64,000 nucleotides of DNA from Guyparkeria sp. WRN-7 (GCF_001641825.1 NZ_LRFH01000014.1:124001-188000), one strand, 5' to 3'; counted from the first letter of the stretch, positions 1 through 14,039 are shown. A program made the numbers and translations. Notes: generated from the sequence alone by a model not told the origin.

Positions 1-1356
<1,356 letters not shown>

Positions 1357-2217
1357 TCACACGGCGGCCGCGCCGGATACGATCTCGGAAATTTCCTGAG
1401 TGATCGCCGCCTGACGCGCCTTGTTGTACTGCAGCTTCAGGTCCGTGATCATGTCGCTGGCGTTGTCGGACGCGTTCTTCATCGCGATCCGACGGGCCGA
1501 CATTTCGCAGGCCACGTTTTCCACGGCTGCGGACACGATCAGGCCGGAGATGTAGCGCTTGAGCACCGCGTCCAGGACGATCTCCGAGTCCGGCTCGTAG
1601 ATGTAGTCCCAGTGGTGCTTGAGGCTCTCGTCCTCCTGGTACTGAAGCGGTGCGATCTGTTCGACGGTCGGGTTCTGGGTCATCGAGTTGACGAACTCGT
1701 TGCGCGCCAGCTCGATGCGATCCACGTCGCCGTTCTCGAACGCTGCCAGTGCGGCGTTGATCGCCTTGCGCATCGCAGCGTAGCTCGGCTTGTCGCCCAG
1801 ACCGGTCACGGAGGTCAGCACGTTGCCCCCGTAGCGGCGGAAGAACGCACGGCCCTTGCTGCCTACCGGGATGACGTCGACCTCGACACCATTCTTCTCG
1901 TATTCACGGATCGTCTCGCCGACGCGCTTAAGCAGGTTGACGTTCAGCCCGCCGCACAGGCCACGATCCGTGGTCACCACGATCATCAGTACGCGCTTTA
2001 CCTCGCGCTCGACCATCAGGGGATGGCGGTACTCAGGATGCGCGTTGGTGATGTGCCCGACTACCTCGAGAAACTTCTCGGCGTAGGGACGCGTCGCCTC
2101 CATCGCTTCCTGGGCGCGCCGCATCTTGGATGCGGCGACCATTTCCATCGCCTTGGTGATCTTGCGCGTGTTCTGAACGCTCTTGATCTTGGTGCGAATC
2201 TCTTTGCCTACGGCCAT
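1357..2217 (-). CDS. atpG: ATP synthase F1 subunit gamma
   Basis: Central rotor stalk of F1, turning inside the alpha3beta3 ring and coupling Fo rotation to catalysis. 286 aa, the usual length. The N-terminal helix [20 protein letters not shown] and the C-terminal helix ([20 protein letters not shown] region, then the [20 protein letters not shown] region) are the conserved coiled-coil parts, and the DRGLCGGLN motif is present. It sits between atpA (15 bp upstream) and atpD in the canonical order. Confidence 0.97.
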   Translation of the reverse strand: MAVGKEIRTKIKSVQNTRKITKAMEMVAASKMRRAQEAMEATRPYAEKFLEVVGHITNAHPEYRHPLMVEREVKRVLMIVVTTDRGLCGGLNVNLLKRVGETIREYEKNGVEVDVIPVGSKGRAFFRRYGGNVLTSVTGLGDKPSYAAMRKAINAALAAFENGDVDRIELARNEFVNSMTQNPTVEQIAPLQYQEDESLKHHWDYIYEPDSEIVLDAVLKRYISGLIVSAAVENVACEMSARRIAMKNASDNASDMITDLKLQYNKARQAAITQEISEIVSGAAAV

Positions 2218-2232
2218 GATTTCGCCCCCCGG

Positions 2233-3771
<1,539 letters not shown>

Positions 3772-3782
3772 GGAAGATCTCC

Positions 3783-4319
3783 TTAGCGACTCATTTGTAC
3801 GGCAAGATGCTCGAGCTCTCCGCGCATCGATCCGTCGATCACCAGGTCACCGGCGCGGATGATTGCGCCGCCGATGAGGTCTTCGTCGACGGTAGTTTCG
3901 AGCTCTACGGTGCGATCGAGTCGCTTGCCGAGCGCTGTTTTGATTTGGTTCGACTGCTCGTCGGTCAGAGGCTTGGCCGAGACGACGGAGGCCACGATGC
4001 GGCGTTCCGCCTCAGCGCGCATTTCCTCGAATGCCGCGGCAACTTCCGGCAGCAGGTCGAGGCGATCACGCTCGCCGAGCAGGCGCACGAGGTTGAGCGC
4101 CTTCTCGTCGACTTGGTCCTCGACCACCTTGACGAAACCGGCAAGCCGGTCGGCACGAGAGCGCGACTCGTCGCCGAGAAACGCGACCATGTCGGCGTTC
4201 TGCGCGACGGCAGACAGCCCGGCAAGCGTCTCGGACCAGTGCTTGGCCTGCGCCGCATCGGCGCAGAGATCGTGCACTGCCTTCGCGTACGAGATGGCGA
4301 CTGTGGTGTGGTCAGACAT
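3783..4319 (-). CDS. atpH: ATP synthase F1 subunit delta
   Basis: Peripheral stalk subunit that fastens the b dimer to the top of F1. 178 aa. The N-terminal [17 protein letters not shown] segment and the C-terminal [20 protein letters not shown] segment are typical of the OSCP/delta family. It starts with ATG at 4319, 16 bp after atpF ends, in normal operon order. Confidence 0.96.
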   Translation of the reverse strand: MSDHTTVAISYAKAVHDLCADAAQAKHWSETLAGLSAVAQNADMVAFLGDESRSRADRLAGFVKVVEDQVDEKALNLVRLLGERDRLDLLPEVAAAFEEMRAEAERRIVASVVSAKPLTDEQSNQIKTALGKRLDRTVELETTVDEDLIGGAIIRAGDLVIDGSMRGELEHLAVQMSR

Positions 4320-4335
4320 AGGGCCTCCGCTTGTC

Positions 4336-4806
4336 TTAGATCCGAGCGATCAGATCTGAGATCGCGGATTCGTGGTCCTTGTCCGTCACCTCGCGCTTGA
4401 GAATGCGCTCGGCGCCGGTCGCGGCCACATCGGCCACCTGGGCACGGAGCTCTTCCTTGGCGCGATTGACCTCGCGGTCGATCTCGGCGTTGGCCTGGGC
4501 GACGATGCGCTCGGCCTCGGTCTTGGCGTTGGTACGCGCCTCTTCCAGGATCTGGTTCGAACGCGTGTTCGCCTGAGCGATGATGTCGTTCGCCTTGTCC
4601 TTGGCCTCGCGCAGCAGCTCCGAGGAGCGCTCCTGGGCCAGTTTCAGCTCGTGCTTGCCGCGCTCGGAAGCGGACAGGCCGTCAGCGATCTTCTTGCGAC
4701 GCGCTTCCATCAAGGCGGAAAGCGGCGCCCACAGGTATTTGTTGACCAGCCAGATCATTGCCACGAAGGCGATCAGCTGGGCAACCAGTGTGATCGAAAT
4801 ACTCAC
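4336..4806 (-). CDS. atpF: ATP synthase Fo subunit b
   Basis: Peripheral stalk subunit: one N-terminal membrane helix (about residues 4-24) followed by a long charged coiled coil. 156 aa, the same as E. coli AtpF. The start is GTG at 4806-4804, chosen because the family begins MSI(N/S)xTLxxQ and a GAGGGG Shine-Dalgarno lies 6-7 nt upstream. It is separated from atpE by 97 bp that hold a strong hairpin (annotated separately). Confidence 0.95.
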   Translation of the reverse strand: MSISITLVAQLIAFVAMIWLVNKYLWAPLSALMEARRKKIADGLSASERGKHELKLAQERSSELLREAKDKANDIIAQANTRSNQILEEARTNAKTEAERIVAQANAEIDREVNRAKEELRAQVADVAATGAERILKREVTDKDHESAISDLIARI

Positions 4807-4849
4807 AATGTCCCCTCGCGTATCTACGGATTGGGTTTCCGGTCAGCAT

Positions 4850-4875
4850 GACGCGGCGGGATGACCCGCCGCGTC
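4850..4875 (-). repeat. Strong intergenic stem-loop between atpE and atpF
   Basis: Perfect 11-bp inverted repeat: GACGCGGCGGG at 4850-4860 and CCCGCCGCGTC at 4865-4875, with a 4-nt ATGA loop. No T-run follows on the minus strand, so it is unlikely to be a plain terminator. More likely it protects or sets the 3' end of an atpE transcript within the operon mRNA. Confidence 0.7.
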
Positions 4876-4903
4876 AGCCGGACCATGGTCACGAAGACGC
4901 GAT

Positions 4904-5191
4904 TTAGAGGGCGCCGATCGCGCTGGTCAGGGCACCAACGAACGGGTTCGCGAACAGGAACCACATGGCGAACGCGAGGATGATGAACGGGAAGGACTCC
5001 ATCAGACCTGCGAAGATGAACATGTTGGTCATCAGCTGCGGACGCATCTCCGGCTGACGCGCGATGCCCTCGAGGGTCTTGGAACAGATCAGGCCCCAGC
5101 CGATGGCCGAACCCAGGCCGGCGGCGGCAAGGATTACACCAACGCCAACAGCGGTGTAGGCATAGATCGTGGCGAGCATATCGGGGGTCAT
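4904..5191 (-). CDS. atpE: ATP synthase Fo subunit c
   Basis: Proteolipid forming the rotor ring in the membrane. 95 aa, two hydrophobic helices around the polar loop ARQPE (residues 44-48). The ion-carrying carboxylate is E65 in GLMESFP, a Glu where E. coli has Asp61. Position 32, which is Gln in Na+-translocating rings, is Trp here, so proton coupling is the more likely reading. The GxGxxxGxG packing motif in helix 1 is G25/G27/G31/G33. The Shine-Dalgarno AGGAG is preceded by a U-rich tract (TTTGTTTTATTGATT on the coding strand), unusual in this GC-rich DNA and suited to high translation. Confidence 0.97.
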   Translation of the reverse strand: MTPDMLATIYAYTAVGVGVILAAAGLGSAIGWGLICSKTLEGIARQPEMRPQLMTNMFIFAGLMESFPFIILAFAMWFLFANPFVGALTSAIGAL

Positions 5192-5246
5192 GGCTTCTTC
5201 TCCTAATCAATAAAACAAAGGGTCAAAGGAAACTCGGGTCGGTGTC

Positions 5247-6494
<1,248 letters not shown>

Positions 6495-6498
<4 letters not shown>

Positions 6499-6785
6499 GA
6501 GCGATCCGAATCCCGCGGTTCGTCGTCGCGACCGGTGGCCAGCAGGGAGTTGCGCGCATTGCGCATCCCGCCGATGAACCCCAGGGCCCCGACGATCAGC
6601 ATGAAGATCGGCGCGGTGTCCAGCCAGCTGTCCAGCGCGAACCCGATCACCAGGCCGGCGATCACGCTGGAGGCGAACATGTTGCCCGCACCCACCTGCA
6701 GCAGCCCCTTGAAGCGCGACTGCCAGTAGCCACCGCCGGCCTTGCCGCGGCCGGCCTCATCGGGCTTGTTGTGCAAATCGGTCAT
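6495..6785 (-). CDS. AtpZ/AtpI-family membrane protein, first gene of the atp operon
   Basis: 96 aa from the ATG at 6785 (MTDLHNKPDEAG). A hydrophilic N-terminus is followed by two membrane helices: the second half reads MFASSVIAGLVIGFALDSWL then PIFMLIVGALGFIGGMRNAR, the signature of the AtpZ/AtpI small-protein family found at the start of many atp operons. AtpZ proteins have been linked to divalent cation transport or c-ring assembly. A longer frame to 6932 exists, but its extra residues do not resemble the family and run into parB. Confidence 0.85.
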
Positions 6786-6810
6786 GTTCGGGGCCCAAAA
6801 ATTGGCGGCC

Positions 6811-6839
6811 AGTGTAGCGACTCGCTCCCCGGACGACAA
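6811..6839 (-). promoter_or_regulatory. Candidate sigma-70 promoter of the atp operon
   Basis: On the minus strand, TTGTCG (6839-6834), a 17-nt spacer and TACACT (6816-6811), placing transcription start near 6804, about 20 nt before the first atp gene. The spacing is ideal but both hexamers deviate from consensus. It lies in the 121-bp gap after parB, so the operon can be transcribed independently of parAB. Confidence 0.45.
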
Positions 6840-6906
6840 GCAATTATGCCTTGCCTCGCTAAGGAAGCGCCCGCCCGCATGCGCTGCGGCGGAAGTCGGC
6901 CCGCGA

Positions 6907-7788
6907 TCAGTCGACCGCCGGGCGCCCCGCATCCGCCGGGCCGGCGAGACGGTCGATCAGACCGTCGAGCTGGTCGAGGCTGTCGAAGGCCAGCGTGACC
7001 TTCCCCTTGCCGCGGCGATTGGCCTGGATGCTGACCGGCGTGCCCAGCGCCTCGCCAAGGCGGCGCTCGAGGGCGCGCGTGTCCGGATCGTCGTCGCGGG
7101 TTTCCGGCGTGCCCGACTGCTTGAGGTAGCGGCTGACCATCGACTCGACCTGGCGCACGGTCAGGGTGCGGCTCACCACCTTGTCGGCGATGCCGGCCTG
7201 CTCCTTTTTCGGCAGGGCGGCGAGGCTGCGGGCGTGCCCGGCCTCGATGCGCCGCTCGCGCAACAGCTTCTGCACCGGCGCAGCCAGGTCGAGCAGCCGC
7301 AACGCGTTGCTGACCGCCGGGCGCGACACGCCCAGCACGTCGGCCACCTGTTGATGGGTCAGCTCGAACTCCTTGATCAGACGCTGCATCGCCTGTGCCT
7401 GCTCGATCGCGTCGAGGTCCTCGCGTTGCAGGTTCTCGATCAGGGCCATCGCGGCGGCCTGATCGTCATCGATCTCGCGAATCACCGCCGGAATGTGATC
7501 AAGCCCCGCCTTCTGGGCCGCACGCCAGCGGCGCTCGCCGGCAATCAGCTCGTACTCGCCGGAACGGCGGCGCACCACCACCGGCTGGATCACGCCCTGG
7601 GCGCGAATGGAGTCGGCCAGCTCGGTCAGGGCCGACTCGTCGAAACGCTTGCGCGGCTGGAAGGGGTTGGGGCTGATCAGGTCGACGGCCAGTTCGCGCA
7701 GCTGCGCGCCTTCTTCCTGCTCCGGCCGGTCAGCCGTGCCCAGCAGGGCGTCGAGCCCGCGACCCAGTCCCTTTCGTTTCGTGCTCAT
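6907..7788 (-). CDS. parB: Chromosome partitioning protein ParB
   Basis: CTP-dependent DNA clamp that loads at parS and spreads to organise the origin region. 293 aa. N-terminal ParA-stimulating segment with KRKGLGRGLDALLG, the CTP-binding GERRWRA box at residues 84-90, ENLQREDLD near 118, a helix-turn-helix (QQVADVLGVSRPAVSNALRL) and a C-terminal dimerisation region. It follows parA by 24 bp. Two near-consensus parS sites occur at 41.87 and 50.84 kb. Confidence 0.97.
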   Translation of the reverse strand: MSTKRKGLGRGLDALLGTADRPEQEEGAQLRELAVDLISPNPFQPRKRFDESALTELADSIRAQGVIQPVVVRRRSGEYELIAGERRWRAAQKAGLDHIPAVIREIDDDQAAAMALIENLQREDLDAIEQAQAMQRLIKEFELTHQQVADVLGVSRPAVSNALRLLDLAAPVQKLLRERRIEAGHARSLAALPKKEQAGIADKVVSRTLTVRQVESMVSRYLKQSGTPETRDDDPDTRALERRLGEALGTPVSIQANRRGKGKVTLAFDSLDQLDGLIDRLAGPADAGRPAVD

Positions 7789-7812
7789 CGTCTACCCCTG
7801 TGTTCCCTGCGC

Positions 7813-8637
7813 TCAGCGGCGCTCGGTGGCCCGGCCCTGACGCAGCGCCGCGGGCTTGGCCAGCTTGCCGCGCTTGCGCGCCCGCTTGATCAGTTCGCGC
7901 GCGACGTCGCCATGGGCCTCGGCCCCGGTCGAGCTCTTGTCGTAGAACATCGCCGGCAGGCCGTGGCTCGGCGCCTCGGCCAGACGCACGTTGCGCGGCA
8001 CCAGCGCATCGAACACCCGCTCACCGAAATGCTGTCGCAGCTGCTCGCTGACGTCCTGTGCCAGCCGGTTGCGCGCATCATACAAGGTGCGCAGCACCCC
8101 GGCGATGCCGAGATCCGGGTTCAGTGCCAGGCGCACCTGCTCGACCGTATCCAGCAGGGCGGAGAGCCCCTCGAGCGCGAAATATTCGCACTGCACCGGA
8201 ATCAGGATGTCGTCGGCGGCCGCCAGGCTGTTGATCGTCAGGGTGTTGAGTGCCGGCGGGCAGTCGATCAGGACGAAGTCGTAGTCGTCGACCAGGGGCG
8301 CCAGTGCCTGGCGCAGCTTGGTCTCGCGGCCGATGCGGGTGACCAGCTGGAATTCCGCGCCGGCCAGGTCGATGGTCGCCGGCAGCAGATCGAAACCGCC
8401 CGGGTCGGTGGGCAGAAGCGCCTCCTCGGCGGAAATCTCCTCGAGCAGCACCTGGCCGATGTGCCGCTCGACCGCGTTCTTCTCGTAGCCCGCGCTCACC
8501 GTGGCGTTGCCCTGCGGGTCCATGTCGACCAGCAACACGCGCCGACCGAAGGCCTGCAGCGCGGCGGCCAGATTCACCGCGGTGGTGGTCTTGCCGACAC
8601 CGCCCTTCTGGTTGGTGATCGCGATCACCCAGCTCAT
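7813..8637 (-). CDS. parA: Chromosome partitioning ATPase ParA (Soj)
   Basis: Deviant Walker A ATPase that moves ParB-parS complexes. 274 aa from the ATG at 8637, chosen because it gives the family start MSWVIAITNQKGGVGKTT (KGGVGKTT at 11-18) and its ATG overlaps the rsmG stop (ATGA). A further upstream in-frame start at 8859 would lie inside rsmG. FDFVLIDCPPALN-type Walker B (YDFVLIDCPPALN) and a GEAEAP-like region are present. Confidence 0.97.
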   Translation of the reverse strand: MSWVIAITNQKGGVGKTTTAVNLAAALQAFGRRVLLVDMDPQGNATVSAGYEKNAVERHIGQVLLEEISAEEALLPTDPGGFDLLPATIDLAGAEFQLVTRIGRETKLRQALAPLVDDYDFVLIDCPPALNTLTINSLAAADDILIPVQCEYFALEGLSALLDTVEQVRLALNPDLGIAGVLRTLYDARNRLAQDVSEQLRQHFGERVFDALVPRNVRLAEAPSHGLPAMFYDKSSTGAEAHGDVARELIKRARKRGKLAKPAALRQGRATERR

Positions 8638-9299
8638 GCCACCGCCTCCCGGTCGATCACCAGCAGGTGACGCTCGGCATCGAGACCGGGCACGTCGAGC
8701 GCGTGACGGGCCGTGACGGCAAAGCCCTCGGGCAGCGCGCCGATCTCGTCGGCATCCAGCCGCCCCTTCATGGCGAACAGCTGCCCCCCGTCGGCCAGCA
8801 GCGGCGCACCCAGGCGAACGAAGTCGGCCAGCGAGGCAAAGGCGCGCGAGATGATGCAATCGAAGCGCGCCTCCGGGTCGAGCTGCTCGACGCGTTCGCG
8901 GCGCACGCTCACGTTCGCCAGCCCCAGCTCGCGCCGAGCGGTGGCGGCAAAACGCGTCATCTTGAGATTGGAGTCGACCAAGGTGACCTCACTGTCGGGG
9001 CGACAAACCCCGAGGATCATACCCGGTATGCCGGGACCACTGCCAATGTCGAGCAGGCGAGGGCAGACAGGCAGGTGCGGCAGGACCGCCAGCGAATCGA
9101 GCAGGTGGCGCGTGACCATGGCCTCGGGGTCGCGCACCGCAGTGAGGTTGTAGGCACGGTTCCAGCGCGCGAGCAACTCGAGGTACTCGATCAGGCGCGC
9201 GCCCACGTCCCGATCGATCTCGATGCCGAGCCGGGCCGCGCCGTCGAACAGCTGCCGCTCGAGTCGTTCGCGCTGCTCGCCGGATAGCGCCGCGGGCAT
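8634..9299 (-). CDS. rsmG: 16S rRNA (guanine527-N7)-methyltransferase RsmG (GidB)
   Basis: SAM-dependent methyltransferase acting on G527 of 16S rRNA. 221 aa, close to the family norm of about 207. N-terminal ARWNRAYNLTAVRDPEAMVTRH, then the SAM-binding LLDIGSGPGIPGM motif and DSNLKMTRFAA. It lies 4 bp after mnmG and overlaps parA by 4 bp, the common gidA-gidB-soj-spo0J order. Confidence 0.96.
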   Translation of the reverse strand: MPAALSGEQRERLERQLFDGAARLGIEIDRDVGARLIEYLELLARWNRAYNLTAVRDPEAMVTRHLLDSLAVLPHLPVCPRLLDIGSGPGIPGMILGVCRPDSEVTLVDSNLKMTRFAATARRELGLANVSVRRERVEQLDPEARFDCIISRAFASLADFVRLGAPLLADGGQLFAMKGRLDADEIGALPEGFAVTARHALDVPGLDAERHLLVIDREAVA

Positions 9300-9303
9300 G
9301 CGG

Positions 9304-11184
9304 TCAGGCCGAGCGGGCCAGCTGGCCGCGGCGCTTTAAGTGCACCAGCAGCAGGGATACGGCGGCCGGCGTCACGCCCGGGATGCGCGCGGCCTGTCCG
9401 ACGGTGGCCGGACGCTGGGCGGCCAGCTTGTCGCGCACCTCGTTGGACAGCCCCGCGATGTCGGCGTAGTCGAGATCATCCGGGATCGCCTCCTGCTCCT
9501 GCTTGACCGAGCGGGCGACCTCGTCGCGCTGCCGGTCGATGTAGCCGGCATACTTGGCCTCGATCTCGAGCTGCTCGATGACCGCCGGGGCCGGCATGGT
9601 CTCGGGTGCCAGCTCGTCGACCGCGGCGATCGCGGCGTAGTCGAGCTCCGGGCGGCGCAGCAGGTCGAGTGCGGTGACGTTGCGCGACACCGACCCCTCG
9701 AGCTTGTCGGCGGCCGGGTGCCCCGGGTGGACCCAGATGTCCTTGAGCCGGCCGCGCTCGGCCTCGATCGCCTCCATCTTCTCGTTGAAGGCACGCCAGC
9801 GATGCTCGCCGACCAGACCGAGCTCGCGGCCGATCTCGGTCAGGCGCTGGTCGGCATTGTCCTCGCGCAGCATCAGGCGATACTCCGCCCGGCTGGTGAA
9901 CATGCGATAGGGCTCGAGCGTGCCCTGCGTGGTCAGATCGTCGACCAGCACGCCGAGGTAGGCCTGGTCGCGGCGCAGGGTGAGCGGATCGCGGTCGAGC
10001 ACGCGCGCCGCGGCGTTGGCGCCGGCCATCAGACCCTGGGCGGCGGCCTCCTCGTAGCCGGTGGTGCCGTTGATCTGCCCGGCGAAGAACAGCCCCTCGA
10101 TGCCGCGGGTCTCGAGCGTAGGCTTGAGACCGCGCGGATCGAAGAAGTCGTACTCGATCGCATAGCCCGGCCGGGTGATGTGCGCGTTCTCGAAGCCACG
10201 GATCGAGCGCACCAACTCCAGCTGCACGTCGAAGGGCAGGCTGGTCGAGATGCCGTTCGGGTAGACCTCGTGGGTATCGAGGCCCTCGGGCTCGACGAAG
10301 ATCTGGTGCGAGGCCTTGTCGGCGAAGCGGTGGATCTTGTCCTCGATCGACGGGCAGTAACGCGGACCGATGCCCTCGATGTCGCCGGTGAACATCGGCG
10401 AGCGGTCCAGTCCACCGCGGATGATCTCGTGGGTGCGCTCGTTGGTGTGCGTGATGAAGCACTCGACCTGGCGCGGATGCTCCTCGGCCGAGCCGAGGAA
10501 GGAGAACACCGGCGTCGGGTCGTCGCCCGGCTGCGCCTGCATCACGGAAAAGTCGAGACTGCGACCGTCAAGCCGCGGCGGGGTGCCGGTCTTCAGGCGC
10601 GCCACACCCAGGTCGAGCGAGCGCAGCGTGTCGGCCAGCTTCTTCGCCGGCGGATCACCAGCGCGACCGCCCTCGGAGCGCTCCAGCCCGACGTGGATCT
10701 GGCCGGCGAGGAAGGTGCCGGCAGTCAGCACCACCGACTCGCCGTAGAACTCGATGCCGCCGGCGGTACGCACGCCGACCACCCGCTCGCCCTCGAGGAT
10801 CAGGTCGTCGACGCCCTGCTGGAACAGGGTCAGGTGCGGCTGGTTCTCCAGCATGTGGCGCACAGCGGCCTTGTAACGGACGCGGTCGGCCTGGGCACGG
10901 GTGGCGCGCACGGCCGGGCCCTTGCGCGCATTGAGGATGCGGAACTGGATGCCGCCGCGGTCGGCAGCGTGGCCCATTGCCCCGCCGAGCGCGTCGATCT
11001 CCTTGACCAGGTGGCCCTTGCCGATCCCGCCGATGGCCGGGTTGCAGCTCATCTGACCGAGGGTCTCGATATTGTGGGTGACCAGCAGGGTCTCCACGCC
11101 CATGCGCGCGGACGCCAGCGCCGCCTCGGTGCCGGCGTGTCCGCCGCCGATGACGATCACGGGAAATCGATCTGGATAACGCAT
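9304..11184 (-). CDS. mnmG: tRNA uridine-5-carboxymethylaminomethyl modification enzyme MnmG (GidA)
   Basis: FAD-dependent partner of MnmE in making cmnm5U at tRNA wobble position 34. 626 aa. FAD-binding [10 protein letters not shown] at 13-22, [23 protein letters not shown], the [21 protein letters not shown] motif, and the C-terminal helical domain that binds MnmE. First gene of the mnmG-rsmG-parA-parB group; a GGAGG Shine-Dalgarno sits just upstream of ATG. Its partner mnmE is 29 kb away at 40.5 kb. Confidence 0.97.
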   Translation of the reverse strand: MRYPDRFPVIVIGGGHAGTEAALASARMGVETLLVTHNIETLGQMSCNPAIGGIGKGHLVKEIDALGGAMGHAADRGGIQFRILNARKGPAVRATRAQADRVRYKAAVRHMLENQPHLTLFQQGVDDLILEGERVVGVRTAGGIEFYGESVVLTAGTFLAGQIHVGLERSEGGRAGDPPAKKLADTLRSLDLGVARLKTGTPPRLDGRSLDFSVMQAQPGDDPTPVFSFLGSAEEHPRQVECFITHTNERTHEIIRGGLDRSPMFTGDIEGIGPRYCPSIEDKIHRFADKASHQIFVEPEGLDTHEVYPNGISTSLPFDVQLELVRSIRGFENAHITRPGYAIEYDFFDPRGLKPTLETRGIEGLFFAGQINGTTGYEEAAAQGLMAGANAAARVLDRDPLTLRRDQAYLGVLVDDLTTQGTLEPYRMFTSRAEYRLMLREDNADQRLTEIGRELGLVGEHRWRAFNEKMEAIEAERGRLKDIWVHPGHPAADKLEGSVSRNVTALDLLRRPELDYAAIAAVDELAPETMPAPAVIEQLEIEAKYAGYIDRQRDEVARSVKQEQEAIPDDLDYADIAGLSNEVRDKLAAQRPATVGQAARIPGVTPAAVSLLLVHLKRRGQLARSA

Positions 11185-11301
11185 GGGAACCTCCTGCCGG
11201 ACCTCCGGCCAATCGACCCGCCGGGATTAAAAACAGAAATGGGCGCGACACCGCTCCCGGGGGCGCGGCAGTATAACGGAAACCGCTGTCAAATCCAGCA
11301 G

Positions 11302-12798
11302 TTATCGAGCCTCGCCACCGGCAACCGCAACCTCGGGATCGCCCCGTTCGAAGGCGCGGCGCAGCCGGCTCACCCCGCCGCGGAAGGCACGCGCGTCGAG
11401 ACCGGCCCGTTGCATGCGCTCGGCGAGTACCGGCGCGTTCGCCCCGCGCAGGCAGTAGAGCAGATACGAGCGGTCCTTCGGCAGCGACTCGTAACGGCGC
11501 GCCAGCTCGTCCGGCGGGAGATTGGTCGCGCCGGGCAGATGCCAGTCGCGAAAGCGACGCGGCGGCTGGCAGTCGATCACCTCGGCATCCGCCGCAATGG
11601 TATCGGTCAGGACGTCCGGCTCGATCAGATCCTCCTCGGTCAGGCCGACCAGGTCGATCTCGCGTGCCTCGGCCACCGCCCGCTCCAGGAGACTCGCGTC
11701 GAGCTGCTGCTCCTCGCGATCGATCCGCCCGCGACGACTGGCCACCAAGGGCTTGCTCAGCGACAGGGCGCAGAATTCTGGCACCCCCTCGGACAGCTCA
11801 TAGGTACCGATCCGCCGGGCGAGCTTCATGATCTCGGTCTTGTCGAAGCCGATCAGCGGCCGCAGCACCGGCAGATCGGAGGCCGGATCGATGCTGTTGA
11901 GATTCGACAAGGTCTGCGAGGACACCTGCGACAACGCCTCGCCGGTGACCAGGGCCTGGGCGCCGATGCGCCGCGCCACGCCCTCGCCGGCCCGGTACAT
12001 CAGGCGCTTCAGGACCACCTGCCAGACCTCGCCAGGCAGCCGGGCACGCATGTCGGCGACCACCGGCAGGAAATCGACCACGAACAGCCGCGGCCGGTCA
12101 CCGATCGCCCACTCCCGGGTGAGATGGTGGGCGATACGCGTGACCATGTTCTCGTGCGTCGCCCCGCCCAGGTTGCAGAAGACGTAGTCGGTGCCCACGC
12201 CGCGACGCATGGTGTACCAGTCGGCCACGGCCGAATCGAAGCCGCCAGACATCAGGGTCACCGCCCGGTCCTGCACGCCCAGCGGCACGCCCCCCGGTCC
12301 GGGCCGGCGCTGAGTGAACACCCAGGCGCCTTCCTCGACCAGATCGATCTCCACGCGCACATCCGGCTCATCGAGATTGACCGTGCCGAAGGGATTGAGC
12401 GCCGCCCCCACCTGCTGCTCGACCTTGCGCGTCGACAGACGCACGCCCCCGTGACGCTTGCAGCGCACGGCGTAGCTCCGGCCACGGATCACGTCGGCAA
12501 AACGGGACCGGGCTGCTTCGCACAGGGCCTCCACGGTCGGCTCGATCACCGCGTCGACCGGCGAGTAGGAAGCCACGCCGAAGACATGCTCGATGCGCTC
12601 GGCGGCCGCATCGACCTGCGGGGTGCGCAGTAGCAGCCGCCCCTGATCGACACGGATCTCGTTCGGGATGCCGTCGAGAGCCGTCCGCAGGTTGTTGATC
12701 AGGATATTGCGGAAACGACGGCGCGTGTGCCAGGACTTGAGCTGCAATTCCGGGGCGGGCCGGATGATGATCAGCTCGGGCGATTCGGAGTGGGGCAT
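11302..12798 (-). CDS. thiI: tRNA 4-thiouridine synthase ThiI with rhodanese domain
   Basis: Makes s4U8 in tRNA and, in many bacteria, supplies sulfur for the thiamine thiazole. 498 aa from the ATG at 12798; the frame continues to 12870 but without family-like sequence. N-terminal ferredoxin-like and THUMP regions, PP-loop MSGGFDSAVADW, a conserved EFCALSLSKP Cys, and a C-terminal rhodanese domain with the persulfide Cys in LLYCLRGAN. The rhodanese domain marks the gammaproteobacterial type. It lies 99 bp downstream of speE on the same strand. Confidence 0.95.
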   Translation of the reverse strand: MPHSESPELIIIRPAPELQLKSWHTRRRFRNILINNLRTALDGIPNEIRVDQGRLLLRTPQVDAAAERIEHVFGVASYSPVDAVIEPTVEALCEAARSRFADVIRGRSYAVRCKRHGGVRLSTRKVEQQVGAALNPFGTVNLDEPDVRVEIDLVEEGAWVFTQRRPGPGGVPLGVQDRAVTLMSGGFDSAVADWYTMRRGVGTDYVFCNLGGATHENMVTRIAHHLTREWAIGDRPRLFVVDFLPVVADMRARLPGEVWQVVLKRLMYRAGEGVARRIGAQALVTGEALSQVSSQTLSNLNSIDPASDLPVLRPLIGFDKTEIMKLARRIGTYELSEGVPEFCALSLSKPLVASRRGRIDREEQQLDASLLERAVAEAREIDLVGLTEEDLIEPDVLTDTIAADAEVIDCQPPRRFRDWHLPGATNLPPDELARRYESLPKDRSYLLYCLRGANAPVLAERMQRAGLDARAFRGGVSRLRRAFERGDPEVAVAGGEAR

Positions 12799-12897
12799 GG
12801 CGGACAGCGGGGTAAGCGTGAATGAACGGGCCCGGTGACCCCGACATGGGGCCGGGGCGGGGATTTTCAACGAAACCAGGGGAAAGCGTGCGCGCGA

Positions 12898-13749
12898 CTA
12901 GACGTCGCCCAGGGCCTCGCGCATGAACGGCGGCGTGGCCAGCAGGCCGCGGTGCAGGTCCGTGCTGTAGAAGCGGGTGGCGATGCCATCGGCCAACGGG
13001 CGGATCTCCTCGAGCGAGGCGTCCTTGCGGGCGAGCGTGCCGGTGATCGAGCCGCCGGGGTAGACCGGTTGCGGGAACAGCAGCGAGCGGCGCTCGGCAA
13101 AGCCCGCCGCGGCCATGGCGCGGTGGTAATCGATCATCAACGGCATGTGGTAGAACGGCGACTCGCTCTGACCGACCATGATGCCGTCCTCGCGCAGCAC
13201 GCGGTGGCAGTCGGCAAGGAAGTCCGGGCCGAACAGGCCGGTGCCCGGGCCGATGGGATCGGTGGAATCGACGATGATCACGTCGACGCTTTCCGAGTCG
13301 GCATTGCGCATCCAGGCCACCCCGTCCTCGAACCGGAGCGATACGCGCGGGTCGTCGTTACGGGCGGTCAGTTCCGGGAAGAAACGTTCGGCGGCGCGGG
13401 TGACCGCCTCGTCGATATCGATCTGGACCACCGACTCGACCTCGACGTGCTTGAGCACCTCGCTCAGGGTGCCGCAGTCGCCGCCACCGATGATGACGAC
13501 GTTGCGTGGCGCGGCATGGGTCTGCAACGCCGGGTGGGACATCATCTCGTGGTAGATGTAGTTCTCCAGCGAGGAAAGCATGATCACCCCGTCGAGCAGC
13601 ATCAGGTTGCCCCAGTGCTCGGTACGCCAGACCTCGAGGTGCTGGTAGGGCGTTTGCTCGTCGAGCAGCTTCTCGGTCACGCGGATGCCGAAACGCGCGC
13701 CCATCTCCTCGACTGTCTCGTAGACCCACTCGCCGTGCTTGCCGGACAT
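12898..13749 (-). CDS. speE: Spermidine synthase (polyamine aminopropyltransferase)
   Basis: Transfers aminopropyl from decarboxylated SAM to putrescine. 283 aa. DGVIMLSSLENYIYHEMMSHP, the SAM-site GGGDCGTLSEVLKHVEVESV region, VQIDIDEAV and DSTDPIGPG with the catalytic Asp are all present. A GAGGGGG Shine-Dalgarno precedes ATG. Divergent from the cold-shock-domain gene across a 290-bp gap in which no firm promoter was recognised. Confidence 0.95.
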   Translation of the reverse strand: MSGKHGEWVYETVEEMGARFGIRVTEKLLDEQTPYQHLEVWRTEHWGNLMLLDGVIMLSSLENYIYHEMMSHPALQTHAAPRNVVIIGGGDCGTLSEVLKHVEVESVVQIDIDEAVTRAAERFFPELTARNDDPRVSLRFEDGVAWMRNADSESVDVIIVDSTDPIGPGTGLFGPDFLADCHRVLREDGIMVGQSESPFYHMPLMIDYHRAMAAAGFAERRSLLFPQPVYPGGSITGTLARKDASLEEIRPLADGIATRFYSTDLHRGLLATPPFMREALGDV

Positions 13750-14039
13750 GCCGCCCCCTCGTTTCTGTGATCCGCGCCGGCCCGCCCCGAGCGATGCCGG
13801 GCATCAGGCCGATGGCAAATGTGACAGAATACCAGCCGCCCGCCTGTCTCGTGACCCGTCGTGGCCCGGCCCGACTATCCTGCCGGCGCAGACCCCGCGG
13901 ACGGCGGGTCGTGGTCCGAGGCCACGCGGCGATCCCGGCTTACTGAATCTTGCCGGGACACTCCCGGGTGCCCGGCGCGTCCGGCATCGCAAGACCGCTA
14001 CACGACATCACACAACCAGAACGGAACAAGACCAACCCT

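Noticed and set aside
4904-5191. Possible Na+-coupled ATP synthase because of the Glu-Ser pair in subunit c
   Set aside because: The Gln needed at position 32 for Na+ binding is Trp, so H+ coupling is more likely.
11270-11292. TTGACA and TATACT upstream of mnmG on the minus strand
   Set aside because: The spacer is only 11 nt, too short for a sigma-70 promoter; TATACT alone may still serve as a -10.
9340-12633. A 1097-codon plus-strand frame
   Set aside because: Antisense to mnmG and thiI; no family resemblance.
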